A stretch of DNA of 45,241 bases from Betaproteobacteria bacterium (lineage in GTDB: Bacteria > Pseudomonadota > Gammaproteobacteria > Burkholderiales > SG8-39): contig QYQC01000080.1 in NCBI GenBank assembly GCA_007280315.1, positions 1 to 45,241 of the forward strand, given 5' to 3'. The translations under genes were made by a program, and so were the position numbers. Below, one piece after another: positions 30,862-40,292 of the stretch. Under the pieces are notes generated by a model that was not told where the DNA came from, made no database searches, and saw only the letters and a list, made by a program, of their open reading frames with translations. Position 1 is the first letter of the stretch; each line of letters opens with the position of its first letter.

Positions 30862-33786
30862 CTATGCCTGAAATTTTTCGATTTGACACAGGGTCGTCTT
30901 GGTTTCCTGCATCATGGTCACCGAGTCGTAGCCGTAGGTGGTGGCGGTATTGACCGCCTCGCCGCGCACGATCGGCGCTGCGCCGTCAGGATAGTAGTCG
31001 AGCATGTCCTTGCCCATCCACCAGCCGGAAAAGTGAAACGGCAGAAATACCGTGTCCGGACCGACCCGTTCGGTGACCTGCGCCATCACCTTGAGTTTGG
31101 CGCCCGTTGGCGTTTTCACCCAGACAAAATCATTGTTGCGGATGCCGCGGTCGTTGGCCGACTTCGGGTTGATCTCCACGAACATGTTTTGCTGCAATTC
31201 CGCCAGCCACGGATTGGAGCGGGTTTCCTCGCCGCCGCCCTCGAACTCGGTCAGGCGGCCGCTGGTCATGATCAGCGGAAAATCCTTGGAAATGTTCTTG
31301 TTCTTTTCCTGCACCGACTTGTACAGCGTCGGCAGGCGCCAGAACGCTTTCTTGTCGTCGTGGGTGGGGTATTTCTCCACCATGTCCGGCCGCGGCGAGT
31401 ACAGCGGTTCGCGATGCAGCGGAATGCCGTCGGGAAAATTCCACACCACCGCGCGCGCCTTGGCGTTGCCAAACGGGTGGCAGCCATGGACCTTCATCAC
31501 CACGCGCTGGATGCCGCCGGAGAGATCGGTCTTCCAGTTCTTGCCCTCCGCCTCTTTCTTCTCATCCTCGGTCAGATCGTCCCACCAGCCCAGCTTCTTC
31601 AGCAGCACATGATCGAATTCCGGATAGCCTGTAGTCAGATCGGCGCCCAGGGAGTGCGAGCCGTCCTCGGCCAGCAGGTTGACGCCGTCCTTTTCCACGC
31701 CGAAGTTGGCGCGGAAATTCCCGCCGCCGTCCATCACATGGCGCTCGGTCATGTACAGGTTGGGTGAGCCCGGATGTTTCATTTCGGGCGTGCCGAAGCA
31801 GGGCCATGGCAGGCCGAAATAATCGCCGTCGCAGGGTCCGCCCTTGGCGCGCAGGGTCTTCACATCGAAGGTGTGCATGTGCTTCATGTGCAGTTTCAGC
31901 CGCTCCGGGCTCTGGCCGGTGTAGCCTATGGTCCAGGTGCCGCGGTTGTATTCGCGCGTGATGTCCTCGATCACCGGTTCGTCGTTGACCACGTGGATGT
32001 TCTGCTTGCCGTCTTTCTTGCCCACCAACTGGTCGGCGACGCCCAGTTTCTTCGCCAGCAGATACATGATGGTCTGGTCGGGTTTGGCTTCGAACAGCGG
32101 CTCGATCACTTTCTCGCGCCACTGGAGCGAGCGGTTGGAAGCGGTGACGCTGCCCGAGGTCTCGAACTGCGTTGCCGCAGGCAGCAGGTAGACGCCGTCT
32201 TTCCTGACCATCGCCGCCATCGCCGCCGTGGCGGAAGGATAGGGATCGATCACCACCAGCAGATCGAGCTTTTTCATCGCCTCGACCATTTCCATGCCGC
32301 GCGACTGGCTGTTGGGCGCATGGCCCCAGAACACCATCGCGCGCAGGTTCGAATCCTGGTCGATCAACTCGTTCTTCTCGGTCACGCCGTCGATCCAGCG
32401 CGACACCGTGATGCCGGGCTTGTTCATCATGCCGGGCGCGAACTGTTTCTTCAGCCATTCGAGATCGATATTCCACACGCGCGCCCAGTGCGCATAGGAT
32501 CCGGGCGCGATGCCGTAGTAGCCCGGCAGCGAATCCGGATTCGGGCCGATGTCGGTCGCGCCCTGCACGTTGTCGTGGCCGCGGAAAATATTCGCGCCGC
32601 CGCCCATCTTGCCGATGTTTCCCAGCGCGAGCTGGAAGATGCAGAACGCGCGCACCATGGCGTTACCGATGGTGTGCTGCGTCTGCCCCATGCACCAGAC
32701 GATGCTCGAAGGCTTGTTCTTCGCCATGGTTTCGGCGATCTTGTAGCAGTCCTCCTCGGACACGCCGCATACTTCCGTCACCCGCTCCGGCGTCCACTTC
32801 ATCACCTCGTCTTTCACCTTCTCCATGCCGTAGACGCGGTCGTGGATGTACTGCTTGTCCTCCCAGCCGTTCTTGAACACGTGATAGAGCACGCCGAATA
32901 TCACCGGAATGTCGGTGCCGGAACGGATGCGCACGAAATGATCCGCCTTGGCCGCGGTGCGGGTAAAGCGCGGGTCGGCGACGATGATCTTGGCTCCGGC
33001 CTCCTTCGCATGCAGCACATGCAGCATCGACACCGGATGCGCCTCGGCCGCGTTCGATCCCATGAACCAGATCGCTTTCGCGTTCTGCATGTCATTGTAG
33101 GAGTTGGTCATCGCGCCGTAGCCCCAGGTGTTGGCGACGCCGGCGACCGTGGTCGAATGACAGATGCGCGCCTGGTGGTCGGTGTTATTGGTGCCCAACA
33201 GGCGCACGAACTTGCACATCAGATAGGTCTGTTCGTTATTGTGCTTGCTCGATCCGACCCAGTAGGCCGCGTCCGGGCCGCTTTCCTTCCTGATCGCCAG
33301 CAGTTTGTCGCCGACCTCGTTGATCGCCTGATCCCAGCTGATGCGTTTGTACTTGCCGTTCTCCAGCTTCATCGGATATTTCAGGCGGTGCGAATGCTCG
33401 GTCACGCCGTGTTCGCGCACCGCAGCGCCTTTGGCGCAATGCGCGCCCAGGTTGAGCGGCGAATCGAATACCGGCTCGTGCCGCACCCACACGCCGTTCT
33501 GCACCACGGCGTCGATGGCGCAGCCGACGGAGCAATGCGTGCACACGGTGCGCTTCACTTCGACCTTGCCGCCGGCGGACTTGTCGTCGGCCGCTTCGGC
33601 GCGGCCGATCATGTTGTAGGGCAACTGGCCGGCCAGGGCGGCGAGCGAGGCGCCCGCCCCTGCCGCCACGCCGGAGCGCTTGAGGAAGGTGCGGCGATCG
33701 ATGGTCTTCGCCAGCATGCCGGACAGACCGCGCGACAGGCGGCTTTGCGCCGAGGGCGCGCTGGTGGATTTACGGGTAAGCAGCAT
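30862..33786 (-). CDS. fdhA: Formate dehydrogenase catalytic (alpha) subunit, Cys-type
   Basis: A 974-residue periplasmic bis-MGD enzyme oxidising formate to CO2. Tat signal: RRTFLKRSG at residues 31-39, then a hydrophobic stretch. The [4Fe-4S] site is Cys82, Cys85, Cys89 and Cys117. In HQARICHSTTV, Cys209 (codon TGT) and His210 occupy the active site where E. coli FdnG has selenocysteine, so this is the Cys form bound to Mo or W. The molybdopterin-binding domain continues through MGSNAAEAHPV, GMGQTQHT-like WCMGQTQHTIGNAM and FRGHDNVQGATD, ending with the dinucleotide-binding domain (TSGRLTEFEGG). Neighbouring tup and mob genes fit a tungsten or molybdenum cofactor. Confidence 0.96.
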   Translation of the reverse strand: MLLTRKSTSAPSAQSRLSRGLSGMLAKTIDRRTFLKRSGVAAGAGASLAALAGQLPYNMIGRAEAADDKSAGGKVEVKRTVCTHCSVGCAIDAVVQNGVWVRHEPVFDSPLNLGAHCAKGAAVREHGVTEHSHRLKYPMKLENGKYKRISWDQAINEVGDKLLAIRKESGPDAAYWVGSSKHNNEQTYLMCKFVRLLGTNNTDHQARICHSTTVAGVANTWGYGAMTNSYNDMQNAKAIWFMGSNAAEAHPVSMLHVLHAKEAGAKIIVADPRFTRTAAKADHFVRIRSGTDIPVIFGVLYHVFKNGWEDKQYIHDRVYGMEKVKDEVMKWTPERVTEVCGVSEEDCYKIAETMAKNKPSSIVWCMGQTQHTIGNAMVRAFCIFQLALGNIGKMGGGANIFRGHDNVQGATDIGPNPDSLPGYYGIAPGSYAHWARVWNIDLEWLKKQFAPGMMNKPGITVSRWIDGVTEKNELIDQDSNLRAMVFWGHAPNSQSRGMEMVEAMKKLDLLVVIDPYPSATAAMAAMVRKDGVYLLPAATQFETSGSVTASNRSLQWREKVIEPLFEAKPDQTIMYLLAKKLGVADQLVGKKDGKQNIHVVNDEPVIEDITREYNRGTWTIGYTGQSPERLKLHMKHMHTFDVKTLRAKGGPCDGDYFGLPWPCFGTPEMKHPGSPNLYMTERHVMDGGGNFRANFGVEKDGVNLLAEDGSHSLGADLTTGYPEFDHVLLKKLGWWDDLTEDEKKEAEGKNWKTDLSGGIQRVVMKVHGCHPFGNAKARAVVWNFPDGIPLHREPLYSPRPDMVEKYPTHDDKKAFWRLPTLYKSVQEKNKNISKDFPLIMTSGRLTEFEGGGEETRSNPWLAELQQNMFVEINPKSANDRGIRNNDFVWVKTPTGAKLKVMAQVTERVGPDTVFLPFHFSGWWMGKDMLDYYPDGAAPIVRGEAVNTATTYGYDSVTMMQETKTTLCQIEKFQA

Positions 33787-33795
33787 GGCGCCTCC

Positions 33796-34002
33796 TCAGA
33801 CTTTCGCGGTTCTGTAGTAATTGCGGACGTGCTCGGAGGCGTGATAGCCCCTGGTCTTCTTCTTGCCTTCGCCGGTGAGCACCGGCTGCGGCTGCGCCTG
33901 GGGTACGGTCTTCGCGACAATGGCGGCTGCACCTGCAGCGCCGCCCGCGCCGACCGCAAACAAAAAATTCCTGCGGCTCAGTTTGGTCTGGCCTTGGCTC
34001 AT
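33796..34002 (-). CDS. Formate dehydrogenase Tat-signal accessory peptide
   Basis: A 68-residue protein with a Tat-type signal (LSRRNFLFAVGAGGAAGAA) and a short basic mature part ending HASEHVRNYYRTAKV. This matches the small formate-dehydrogenase-region TAT-target family found directly before fdhA in proteobacteria. Its role is not established; it may be an assembly factor or small subunit. It precedes fdhA by 9 bp. Confidence 0.88.
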   Translation of the reverse strand: MSQGQTKLSRRNFLFAVGAGGAAGAAAIVAKTVPQAQPQPVLTGEGKKKTRGYHASEHVRNYYRTAKV

Positions 34003-34019
34003 TTTCGTCTCCTCACAAA

Positions 34020-34040
34020 TTGACCGCTGCCAGCGGTCAA
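34020..34040. promoter_or_regulatory. 21-bp perfect palindrome between the torD-like and Tat-peptide genes
   Basis: TTGACCGCTG-C-CAGCGGTCAA, 10-bp arms around one central base. It fills exactly the gap between the torD-like stop codon (34041) and the ribosome-binding site of the Tat-peptide gene. It could be an operator, an attenuator or an mRNA processing hairpin inside the operon. Confidence 0.5.
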
Positions 34041-34673
34041 CTACGATAAAAACAACTCGAAAGAATCTTTTTCCACGTCGAGAAACACTTTGGTGAACGT
34101 TGCCACGTGCTTAAAAAAATTTGTATTTGGTGAAGCTGTTATCGCGGCAAGAAACTTGTCATAACCAGAATCAATGTACTCCATAAAGAAGGCTTTTTGT
34201 TCTTGCACTGCACCATCGCTCGATCCCGTGGCGATCAAGTGGCGCATAACTTCGCACAGTCCGGAGAAATGATCTTCGTACTCTGCAGCGGACTGACTTT
34301 TCGCCAATCCCATTTGGGTCAACCGTTCGCGCAAGCGCACCAGGACGCGTTCCTGCATGGATTCAGCAAGATAATGCGAAGCATAGGGGGTGATCTCGGC
34401 CATTCCGGTGCCGACGAAGACGCTGTCGTACTCCTCCCGTGCGGCTTCCGCGTCCATGGCCGCGGCGGCCGCGACCAGCGCCCGCCACGCGGTTGGCAAC
34501 GGCGCGTCAGGGTCCTCGCCCGCAATGTCGTCGGCAGCGGCGATGGCGGCAAGCAATGGCGCGTCCGGTCCGGAGAAGAACAGCCGCGCGATCAGCCCGT
34601 AGAATCCGGCGCGCGCCTGGTCCTCTTCGATCACCGGCGGCGCGGATTCCTGCTCGTGGGATTGGGTACTCAA
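34041..34673 (-). CDS. TorD/DmsD-type redox-enzyme maturation chaperone
   Basis: A 210-residue all-helical chaperone of the TorD family: FYGLIARLFFSGPDAPLL at the N-terminus, then EEYDSVFVGTG and PYASHYLAES (the Y-x-x-L/F-F and E/P-x-x-S-x-Y type blocks). Such proteins bind Tat signals and help cofactor insertion; here the client is presumably FdhA or the Tat peptide. The start is most likely TTG 34673, which overlaps the previous stop as TTGA; the longer ATG reading to 34742 lies wholly inside the ferredoxin gene. Confidence 0.83.
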   Translation of the reverse strand: MSTQSHEQESAPPVIEEDQARAGFYGLIARLFFSGPDAPLLAAIAAADDIAGEDPDAPLPTAWRALVAAAAAMDAEAAREEYDSVFVGTGMAEITPYASHYLAESMQERVLVRLRERLTQMGLAKSQSAAEYEDHFSGLCEVMRHLIATGSSDGAVQEQKAFFMEYIDSGYDKFLAAITASPNTNFFKHVATFTKVFLDVEKDSFELFLS

Positions 34674-36808
34674 GATCGAATGCCGAAAATGCTCTGCTCG
34701 TTCTTGTTTTCCATCATATCGATCACGCGGCAATCGCCGCACATTTGCAGCCGCTTCAGGCCTTCGCCGGCGAACATGGGATGCGACCCCAGTTTACCCA
34801 CCATGTTGTCGACCATCTGTTTATTTCCGAACGCCTTGCCGCAACTCACGCAATTGAACGGCACCGCCTCGTGCAGCAGCTGTTCCGCCTTGGCCTGGGG
34901 GCCAAGCAGCAGGCGCGGCGCCAGCGTAACCGCCTTCTCCGGGCAGGTGTTGACGCACAACCCGCATTGCACGCAATTGCGCTCGATGAATTTCAGCAAC
35001 GGTTGTTCGCGGCCGTCGACCAGCGCCGATGCCGGACAGGCGCCGACGCACGCCATGCACAGCGTGCAGGTGGCGCTATTCACCAGCACCCGGCCCCAGG
35101 GCGCGCCGGGTTCCAGCGCGATCTCCTCCTTCGGCGCCGGCGCGAAACGCGCCAGGTGCTCGAGTGCGAATTCCAGTGTGGTGCGCTTTTCCTGACTCAG
35201 ATTGAAACCTGCGGCTTCCGCGACCGTTCGCGCCGGCGCGAGCCGCCAAGCCTCGCGCTCGAGTACGGCTGCATCTTCGGTGGCGAGCAGTTTCAGGTGC
35301 GTTCCCGCATAGCCCAGCGCAGTGACGATGGTCTGCGCGTGTCGCATCTGCCGTTCCACGGCCAACCCGTATTCATCGGCCTCCTGCCGCGTTGCAAGCA
35401 GCACCACCTGGCTGGCGCCGTAAGCGAGCGCGCCGAGCAGCGTATCGATGCCGAGCGCGGCAACGCTGTGCACCTCAAGCGGAATCACCCGCGCCGGCAG
35501 GCCGCCGCTTTTTCCCGGCCGCGCACGGCGCCCGAGTTTCGCGATCAGGTCGCGGCTCGCGCCGGCATTGTGAAACAGCACGCAGGCGTCTTTTCCGCCC
35601 GCGGCGCGATAGGTGGCAAGCAGGGTCTTGAGCTGCCGGCCCAGGTCGGATACGCGCGGATAGACATGGGTCATCGCGCCCGATGGACATACGGTGGAGC
35701 AGCCGCCACAGCCCATGCACAGTCGCGGCTCCACATTGACTTGATCGCCCGCGGCGGAAATCGCGCCGGTGGAACAAACGTCGATGCAGTTGCTGCAGCC
35801 GGCCTTGGCCGAGCGGCTGTGCGCGCAGATCCTGGCGTTGTAAGCGAAGAACTTCGGTTTTTCGAACTCGCCCACCAGTTGCGCCAGCTGCGCTGCCGCG
35901 AGCGCCTGCGCCAGTGGATCGCGTCCCGGCGCGAGATAACCCTGCGGCAGCTGCGCCAGTTTGATGCAGGGATCGGCGCCGAGGTCGAGCACCAGATCGA
36001 AGCGCTCGTTCCGCGCGCGCTCGGCGCGGTCGAAATCAATCGCACGGATGTCGCCGCAGGCCTTGACGCAGTCGCGATGCGACTTGCATTTGGACAAGTC
36101 GATCTGATAGCCGAAGTCGATCGCCTGCTCCGGGCAGGCGTTGATGCAGGCGTTGCAGCGCGTGCACACCTCCAGGTCGATCGCGTTCGCCTGCTCCCAG
36201 GCGACCTCGAACGCGCCCAGGTAGCCGCTGATCGATTTCACCTTGCCTGACCAGACCGGGTAGCCGCGCACCGCGGGTAGCTCGCCACCCGATGCGGCCG
36301 GACCTGAACCCGCGGGACCTGAACCCGCGGGACCTGAACCATTGGCAACCAGCACGCTCACCTCGAGCTGCGCCTTGAGCCGCTCTGCCCACTCCAAGGC
36401 AACTTCTGCCGGTCCGACGATGAGCACCTGCCCGTCGGAGCGATAACTGGTACTCGACACCGGTTCCGGCCCGGGCAACATCGCCATGGCGAGCAGCGCC
36501 GCCATTTTCGGCGTGGCTTGCCGGGATTCTCCGGACCAGCCGGCGGTCTCGCGAATATTGGCGAACCTGAGTTCGTGCTTGGCGCCGGCCTGCTCGGCAA
36601 GCTCGGCGAACAGCGGCGCCTCCTGGGTACAGGCGACCAGACAATCACCGCCATCCACGGCCTGGTTGAACGCGCCGACTTCGCGCCGGCACAGCTCGGT
36701 ATGTATGGTGATGGGCGTGCCGAGCTTCAGTGCAATCGCCAAAGCCTTGGCGTCCAGCGCCATGGTCTGGTTGCAATTGCACAGCTTGATCGTTTTATCT
36801 GTCGACAT
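34670..36808 (-). CDS. Large multi-cluster 4Fe-4S ferredoxin-like protein
   Basis: A 712-residue cytoplasmic protein common in betaproteobacterial fdh operons. It has at least six Cys groups: CTRCNACINACP, CKSHRDCVKAC, CSNCIDVC, CMGCGGCSTVCP, CTLCMACVGACP, CVQCGLCVNTCP, and a C-terminal NCVSCGKAF. Between them (about 395-480) lies a domain with VLFHNAGASRD, LEVHSVAALGIDTLL and GASQVVLLATR, like the delta-subunit of methyl-viologen hydrogenase/Hdr proteins. It probably moves electrons during FDH assembly or links formate oxidation to cytoplasmic carriers; this is inference. A short Gly-Ser-Gly-Pro-Ala repeat lies near residue 160. Confidence 0.85.
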   Translation of the reverse strand: MSTDKTIKLCNCNQTMALDAKALAIALKLGTPITIHTELCRREVGAFNQAVDGGDCLVACTQEAPLFAELAEQAGAKHELRFANIRETAGWSGESRQATPKMAALLAMAMLPGPEPVSSTSYRSDGQVLIVGPAEVALEWAERLKAQLEVSVLVANGSGPAGSGPAGSGPAASGGELPAVRGYPVWSGKVKSISGYLGAFEVAWEQANAIDLEVCTRCNACINACPEQAIDFGYQIDLSKCKSHRDCVKACGDIRAIDFDRAERARNERFDLVLDLGADPCIKLAQLPQGYLAPGRDPLAQALAAAQLAQLVGEFEKPKFFAYNARICAHSRSAKAGCSNCIDVCSTGAISAAGDQVNVEPRLCMGCGGCSTVCPSGAMTHVYPRVSDLGRQLKTLLATYRAAGGKDACVLFHNAGASRDLIAKLGRRARPGKSGGLPARVIPLEVHSVAALGIDTLLGALAYGASQVVLLATRQEADEYGLAVERQMRHAQTIVTALGYAGTHLKLLATEDAAVLEREAWRLAPARTVAEAAGFNLSQEKRTTLEFALEHLARFAPAPKEEIALEPGAPWGRVLVNSATCTLCMACVGACPASALVDGREQPLLKFIERNCVQCGLCVNTCPEKAVTLAPRLLLGPQAKAEQLLHEAVPFNCVSCGKAFGNKQMVDNMVGKLGSHPMFAGEGLKRLQMCGDCRVIDMMENKNEQSIFGIRS
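36300..36340. repeat. 15-bp tandem repeat, 2.7 copies
   Basis: The unit GGACCTGAACCCGCG occurs at 36300, 36315 and partially at 36330. It encodes GSGPA repeats (minus strand) in the linker of the ferredoxin-like protein. Being a multiple of three it can vary without frameshift; copy number may differ between strains. Confidence 0.85.
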
Positions 36809-36895
36809 CGTTCTTATAATAATTTATCGGCGCAACCCGTCGAACCCGGGCTCCTCCCGCGCAATCCGATACTACAAGTTAATCACTTCGCATGG

Positions 36896-37468
36896 CTAGC
36901 CATTTATGCCGGCCTTCTTCGCCGGCGTCGTCGCGGCATCGAAGCCGGTGCTGGCTCCGTCATCGGGCGCGCGTTCCGCCGCCAGTGGCGGCAGCGTGCT
37001 CGTATCCGCAATCGACTCGGGCAGAGCGGGCGCCGCTTCCGCGGCAGCGGCTTCGGTGTCCGCGCCGCCGGCCTCGTGCTTTTCATCGTCGAACAGCAGC
37101 AGCTCCTTCGCCTGATTCAGCTGGCGCAGCATCGCCTGTGGAATCGGATCGGGCTTGGAGTAATCGTCGATGTAGGTATCCAGGCCGTCCATGACGTTGA
37201 ACTGCGGTTCGCTGAACAATTTTTTCAGCGACGAACGGCGCAATTGTTCTTCTACCCGCGGATCGAAAAATTCCCGGTATTCGGGGCTGAGCTCCTTCGC
37301 CGCAGCCGGCGCTGCTGCCGGTGGCGCCGGTTCGCCGGCTTGCATGGTCGGCGCGGTGCTCTCCGACGCACGCGGCGCGTCGGCTGCCACCTGCGCAGCC
37401 GGAATCTCTTTCGCCGCCAGCTTGCGTCGCGACCAGCGCGACAGAAAGTGTTCTTCGTCTTCCACCAA
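36896..37468 (-). CDS. DUF3306 domain protein
   Basis: A 190-residue protein of the DUF3306 family: FLSRWSRRKLAA at the start, then the core PEYREFFDPRVEEQLRRSSL, KKLFSEPQFNVMDGLDTYID, DYSKPDPIPQAMLRQLNQA, with Ala/Pro-rich linkers. The family is known only from formate dehydrogenase clusters, always near DUF3305; the function is unknown but assembly is likely. It lies 9 bp after the DUF3305 gene. Downstream gap to the ferredoxin gene is 87 bp. Confidence 0.9.
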   Translation of the reverse strand: MVEDEEHFLSRWSRRKLAAKEIPAAQVAADAPRASESTAPTMQAGEPAPPAAAPAAAKELSPEYREFFDPRVEEQLRRSSLKKLFSEPQFNVMDGLDTYIDDYSKPDPIPQAMLRQLNQAKELLLFDDEKHEAGGADTEAAAAEAAPALPESIADTSTLPPLAAERAPDDGASTGFDAATTPAKKAGING

Positions 37469-37477
37469 CTGCTTCTC

Positions 37478-37942
37478 CTATCCCCTCTTGGCGCCTTTGA
37501 ACGAAGGCGGACGGCTGCGTTTTTTCGGTTCGGGTTTGTAATGCCGGTTCACGAACTCGCCCAGCCAGTCGCACATGTCGCGCGCCATCGGCACCGTGTC
37601 CACCTTTTCATCCGCGTCCATAAAGCGCGCCGCTTCGCCATAGCTCACCGTGACAAATTTCGGCACGGCCAAATCATCGTCCATGCGCCAGACAATAAAC
37701 ACGCAGGGCTGCTTCGCCGACAGGTTGAGGTAGTAGTTCTCGGCTTCGTCGCGATGCAATTCCACGACGAAGCCGCCATACAACCATTGCATGCGCGTGT
37801 CGTCCTGCAGCAAGACGCGCGGCGCCGCGGCATCGCCCGGATCGGGAATAACGCCAATCGCCTCCCAGGTTTGCGTCTGCCAGCGGTTTGCGAGCGGACG
37901 CCGTTCAATGATGACTGCAATCGGAAATTCCGGAAGTTGCAT
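37478..37942 (-). CDS. DUF3305 domain protein
   Basis: A 154-residue protein of the DUF3305 family: FPIAVIIERRPLANRWQTQT, WLYGGFVVELHRDEAENYYL, VFIVWRMDDD, ending in a Lys/Arg-rich tail. First gene of the fdh operon, with DUF3306 next. The ATG at 37942 has no Shine-Dalgarno; a strong -10 (37951-37956) lies 8 nt upstream, so the transcript may be leaderless. Function unknown; association with FDH is conserved. Confidence 0.9.
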   Translation of the reverse strand: MQLPEFPIAVIIERRPLANRWQTQTWEAIGVIPDPGDAAAPRVLLQDDTRMQWLYGGFVVELHRDEAENYYLNLSAKQPCVFIVWRMDDDLAVPKFVTVSYGEAARFMDADEKVDTVPMARDMCDWLGEFVNRHYKPEPKKRSRPPSFKGAKRG

Positions 37943-37950
37943 ATAGCACG

Positions 37951-37956
37951 ACTATA
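37951..37956 (-). promoter_or_regulatory. Probable -10 of the fdh operon
   Basis: On the minus strand TATAGT ends 8 nt before the DUF3305 ATG. A start of transcription 6-8 nt after it would be at, or just before, the ATG. No convincing -35 is seen. Confidence 0.4.
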
Positions 37957-37977
37957 CTAGCCCGGTGCCCGCTCTGC

Positions 37978-37983
37978 TATGAT
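37978..37983 (+). promoter_or_regulatory. Extended -10 of moaA
   Basis: TGCTATGAT (37975-37983), an extended -10 (TGN plus TATGAT), 30 nt before the moaA ATG. With the -10 at 37951 on the other strand it makes a compact 70-bp divergent promoter region. Confidence 0.5.
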
Positions 37984-38012
37984 ATTGGCCTGATTCAACA
38001 CGAAAAAGCCAT

Positions 38013-39107
<1,095 letters not shown>

Positions 39108-39150
39108 CGCTGGCGGCACGCGCAGCGTGCTACCGCAAAACGACTTTGCC

Positions 39151-40023
39151 ATGAAGCCGCAAGCCCGACCTGAGATCACCCGCGCCAGCCGAGCGCTGAC
39201 CTTCGACGTTGAGGCGATCAACGAACGCGGCGAAATGGTGCCCACCGCCATCGCCGGCGAAAATCCGCTTACGCTTTACGTAGACAAGCGCGAAATCGTC
39301 ACCCTGATGACCCTCGGCCAGGCGCCCGAAGCACTGGCCATCGGTTACCTGCGCAACCAGCGGCTGGTGAAATCCATCGATGAAATTGCCGCGGTGCAGG
39401 TGGACTGGGACACCGACTCGGTGGTGGTGACCACGCGCAAGGCCAGCGGCGCCGAGGGGCGCGCACGCGCGAAGGGCATGTCCGACAGAATGAAAAAGCG
39501 CACCGTCACCACCGGCTGCGGCCAGGGGACGGTGTTCGGCGACCTGATGCAGGAAATCGACGCGGTTCGGCTGCGCGACGATGTGCGTCTGTCCGAGGAA
39601 ACGCTGTACGCACTGATGGAACAGGTGCGCCGCCACGAAACCATTTACAAATCCGCCGGCGCGGTGCATGGCTGCGCCCTGGCGACCAATGACGGCGGCG
39701 CGAGCCGCATCCTCAGTTTCGTCGAAGACGTCGGGCGGCACAACGCGGTGGACGCGATCGCCGGGCAAATGTGGCTGGAGAAAATCGACGGCTCCGACAA
39801 GATTTTTTACACCACCGGGCGGCTCACTTCGGAGATGGTGATCAAGGCAGCGCAGATGTCCATCCCGTTCCTGGTGTCGCGCTCCGGCCTGACGCAGATG
39901 GGACACTCGATCGCGAAAAGAATAGGCATCACCATGATCGGTCGCGCCACCGGCAAGCATTACCTGCTGTTTACCGGCGGCGAGCGCTTCGTGAGATCGG
40001 TCAGCCCGACGCTCCTCGCCTGA
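39151..40023 (+). CDS. fdhD: Formate dehydrogenase sulfurtransferase FdhD
   Basis: A 290-residue protein that transfers sulfur from IscS to the bis-MGD cofactor, required for active formate dehydrogenase. Blocks: ENPLTLYVDKREIVTLMTLG, YKSAGAVHGCALA, EDVGRHNAVDAIAG, TTGRLTSEMVIKAAQM and RSGLTQMG. The catalytic loop is TTGCGQG: Cys123 is present but the second Cys of the C-x-x-C seen in E. coli FdhD is Gly. ATG 39151 is used; the longer reading adds an Arg-rich tail overlapping moaA. Confidence 0.94.
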   Translation: MKPQARPEITRASRALTFDVEAINERGEMVPTAIAGENPLTLYVDKREIVTLMTLGQAPEALAIGYLRNQRLVKSIDEIAAVQVDWDTDSVVVTTRKASGAEGRARAKGMSDRMKKRTVTTGCGQGTVFGDLMQEIDAVRLRDDVRLSEETLYALMEQVRRHETIYKSAGAVHGCALATNDGGASRILSFVEDVGRHNAVDAIAGQMWLEKIDGSDKIFYTTGRLTSEMVIKAAQMSIPFLVSRSGLTQMGHSIAKRIGITMIGRATGKHYLLFTGGERFVRSVSPTLLA

Positions 40024-40132
40024 GAGTCGGCCCGCACCCCGCGCCCCCCTGAGAATCCGTTCCAAAAAACGCGAAGACGGGTTATTCGTTGGTGTAGGGC
40101 TTGTCAAAACCTTGCGCGCTGCGCGCGCCAAT

Positions 40133-40175
40133 CGTGATTTCAGTACGGATAAAAAACATCCGTACTGAAATCACG
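40133..40175. repeat. Hairpin 1 of the 205-bp element
   Basis: Perfect 18-bp arms: CGTGATTTCAGTACGGAT (40133-40150) and its complement (40158-40175), loop AAAAAAC. CCAAT and ATTGG just outside could extend the stem past a 3-nt bulge. Confidence 0.85.
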
Positions 40176-40215
40176 GTTATTGGTTAGAAAAGAAAAGATG
40201 TTAGGTTTTAAACAA

Positions 40216-40266
40216 GATCGTCGATGGCATGCGGATGGATTCATCATCCGCATGCCATCAACGATC
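40216..40266. repeat. Hairpin 2 of the 205-bp element
   Basis: 22-bp arms (40216-40237 and 40245-40266) with a single C/A mismatch at 40222/40260; loop GATTCAT. The core arm is GATGGCATGCGGATG. Confidence 0.85.
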
Positions 40267-40267
40267 C

Positions 40268-40292
40268 GCACGGACGGTTACATCGTCCGTGC
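40268..40292. repeat. Hairpin 3 of the 205-bp element
   Basis: Perfect 9-bp arms GCACGGACG (40268-40276) and complement (40284-40292), loop GTTACAT, which resembles loop 2. One base separates it from hairpin 2. Confidence 0.8.

Noticed and set aside
33155..33170. Selenocysteine in FdhA
   Set aside because: The active-site codon for residue 209 is TGT (Cys), not TGA, and the frame is open throughout.
37943..38012. Moco riboswitch before moaA
   Set aside because: Only 70 bp are available, shared with the divergent fdh promoter; too short for that fold.
40133..40292. The three hairpins as rho-independent terminators of fdhD and the EamA gene
   Set aside because: None is followed by a T-tract in either direction, and the arms are not G+C-clamped like the terminators at 4914 and 28068.
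40216..40292. CRISPR array
   Set aside because: The repeated units are inverted, not direct, and there are no spacers or cas genes.
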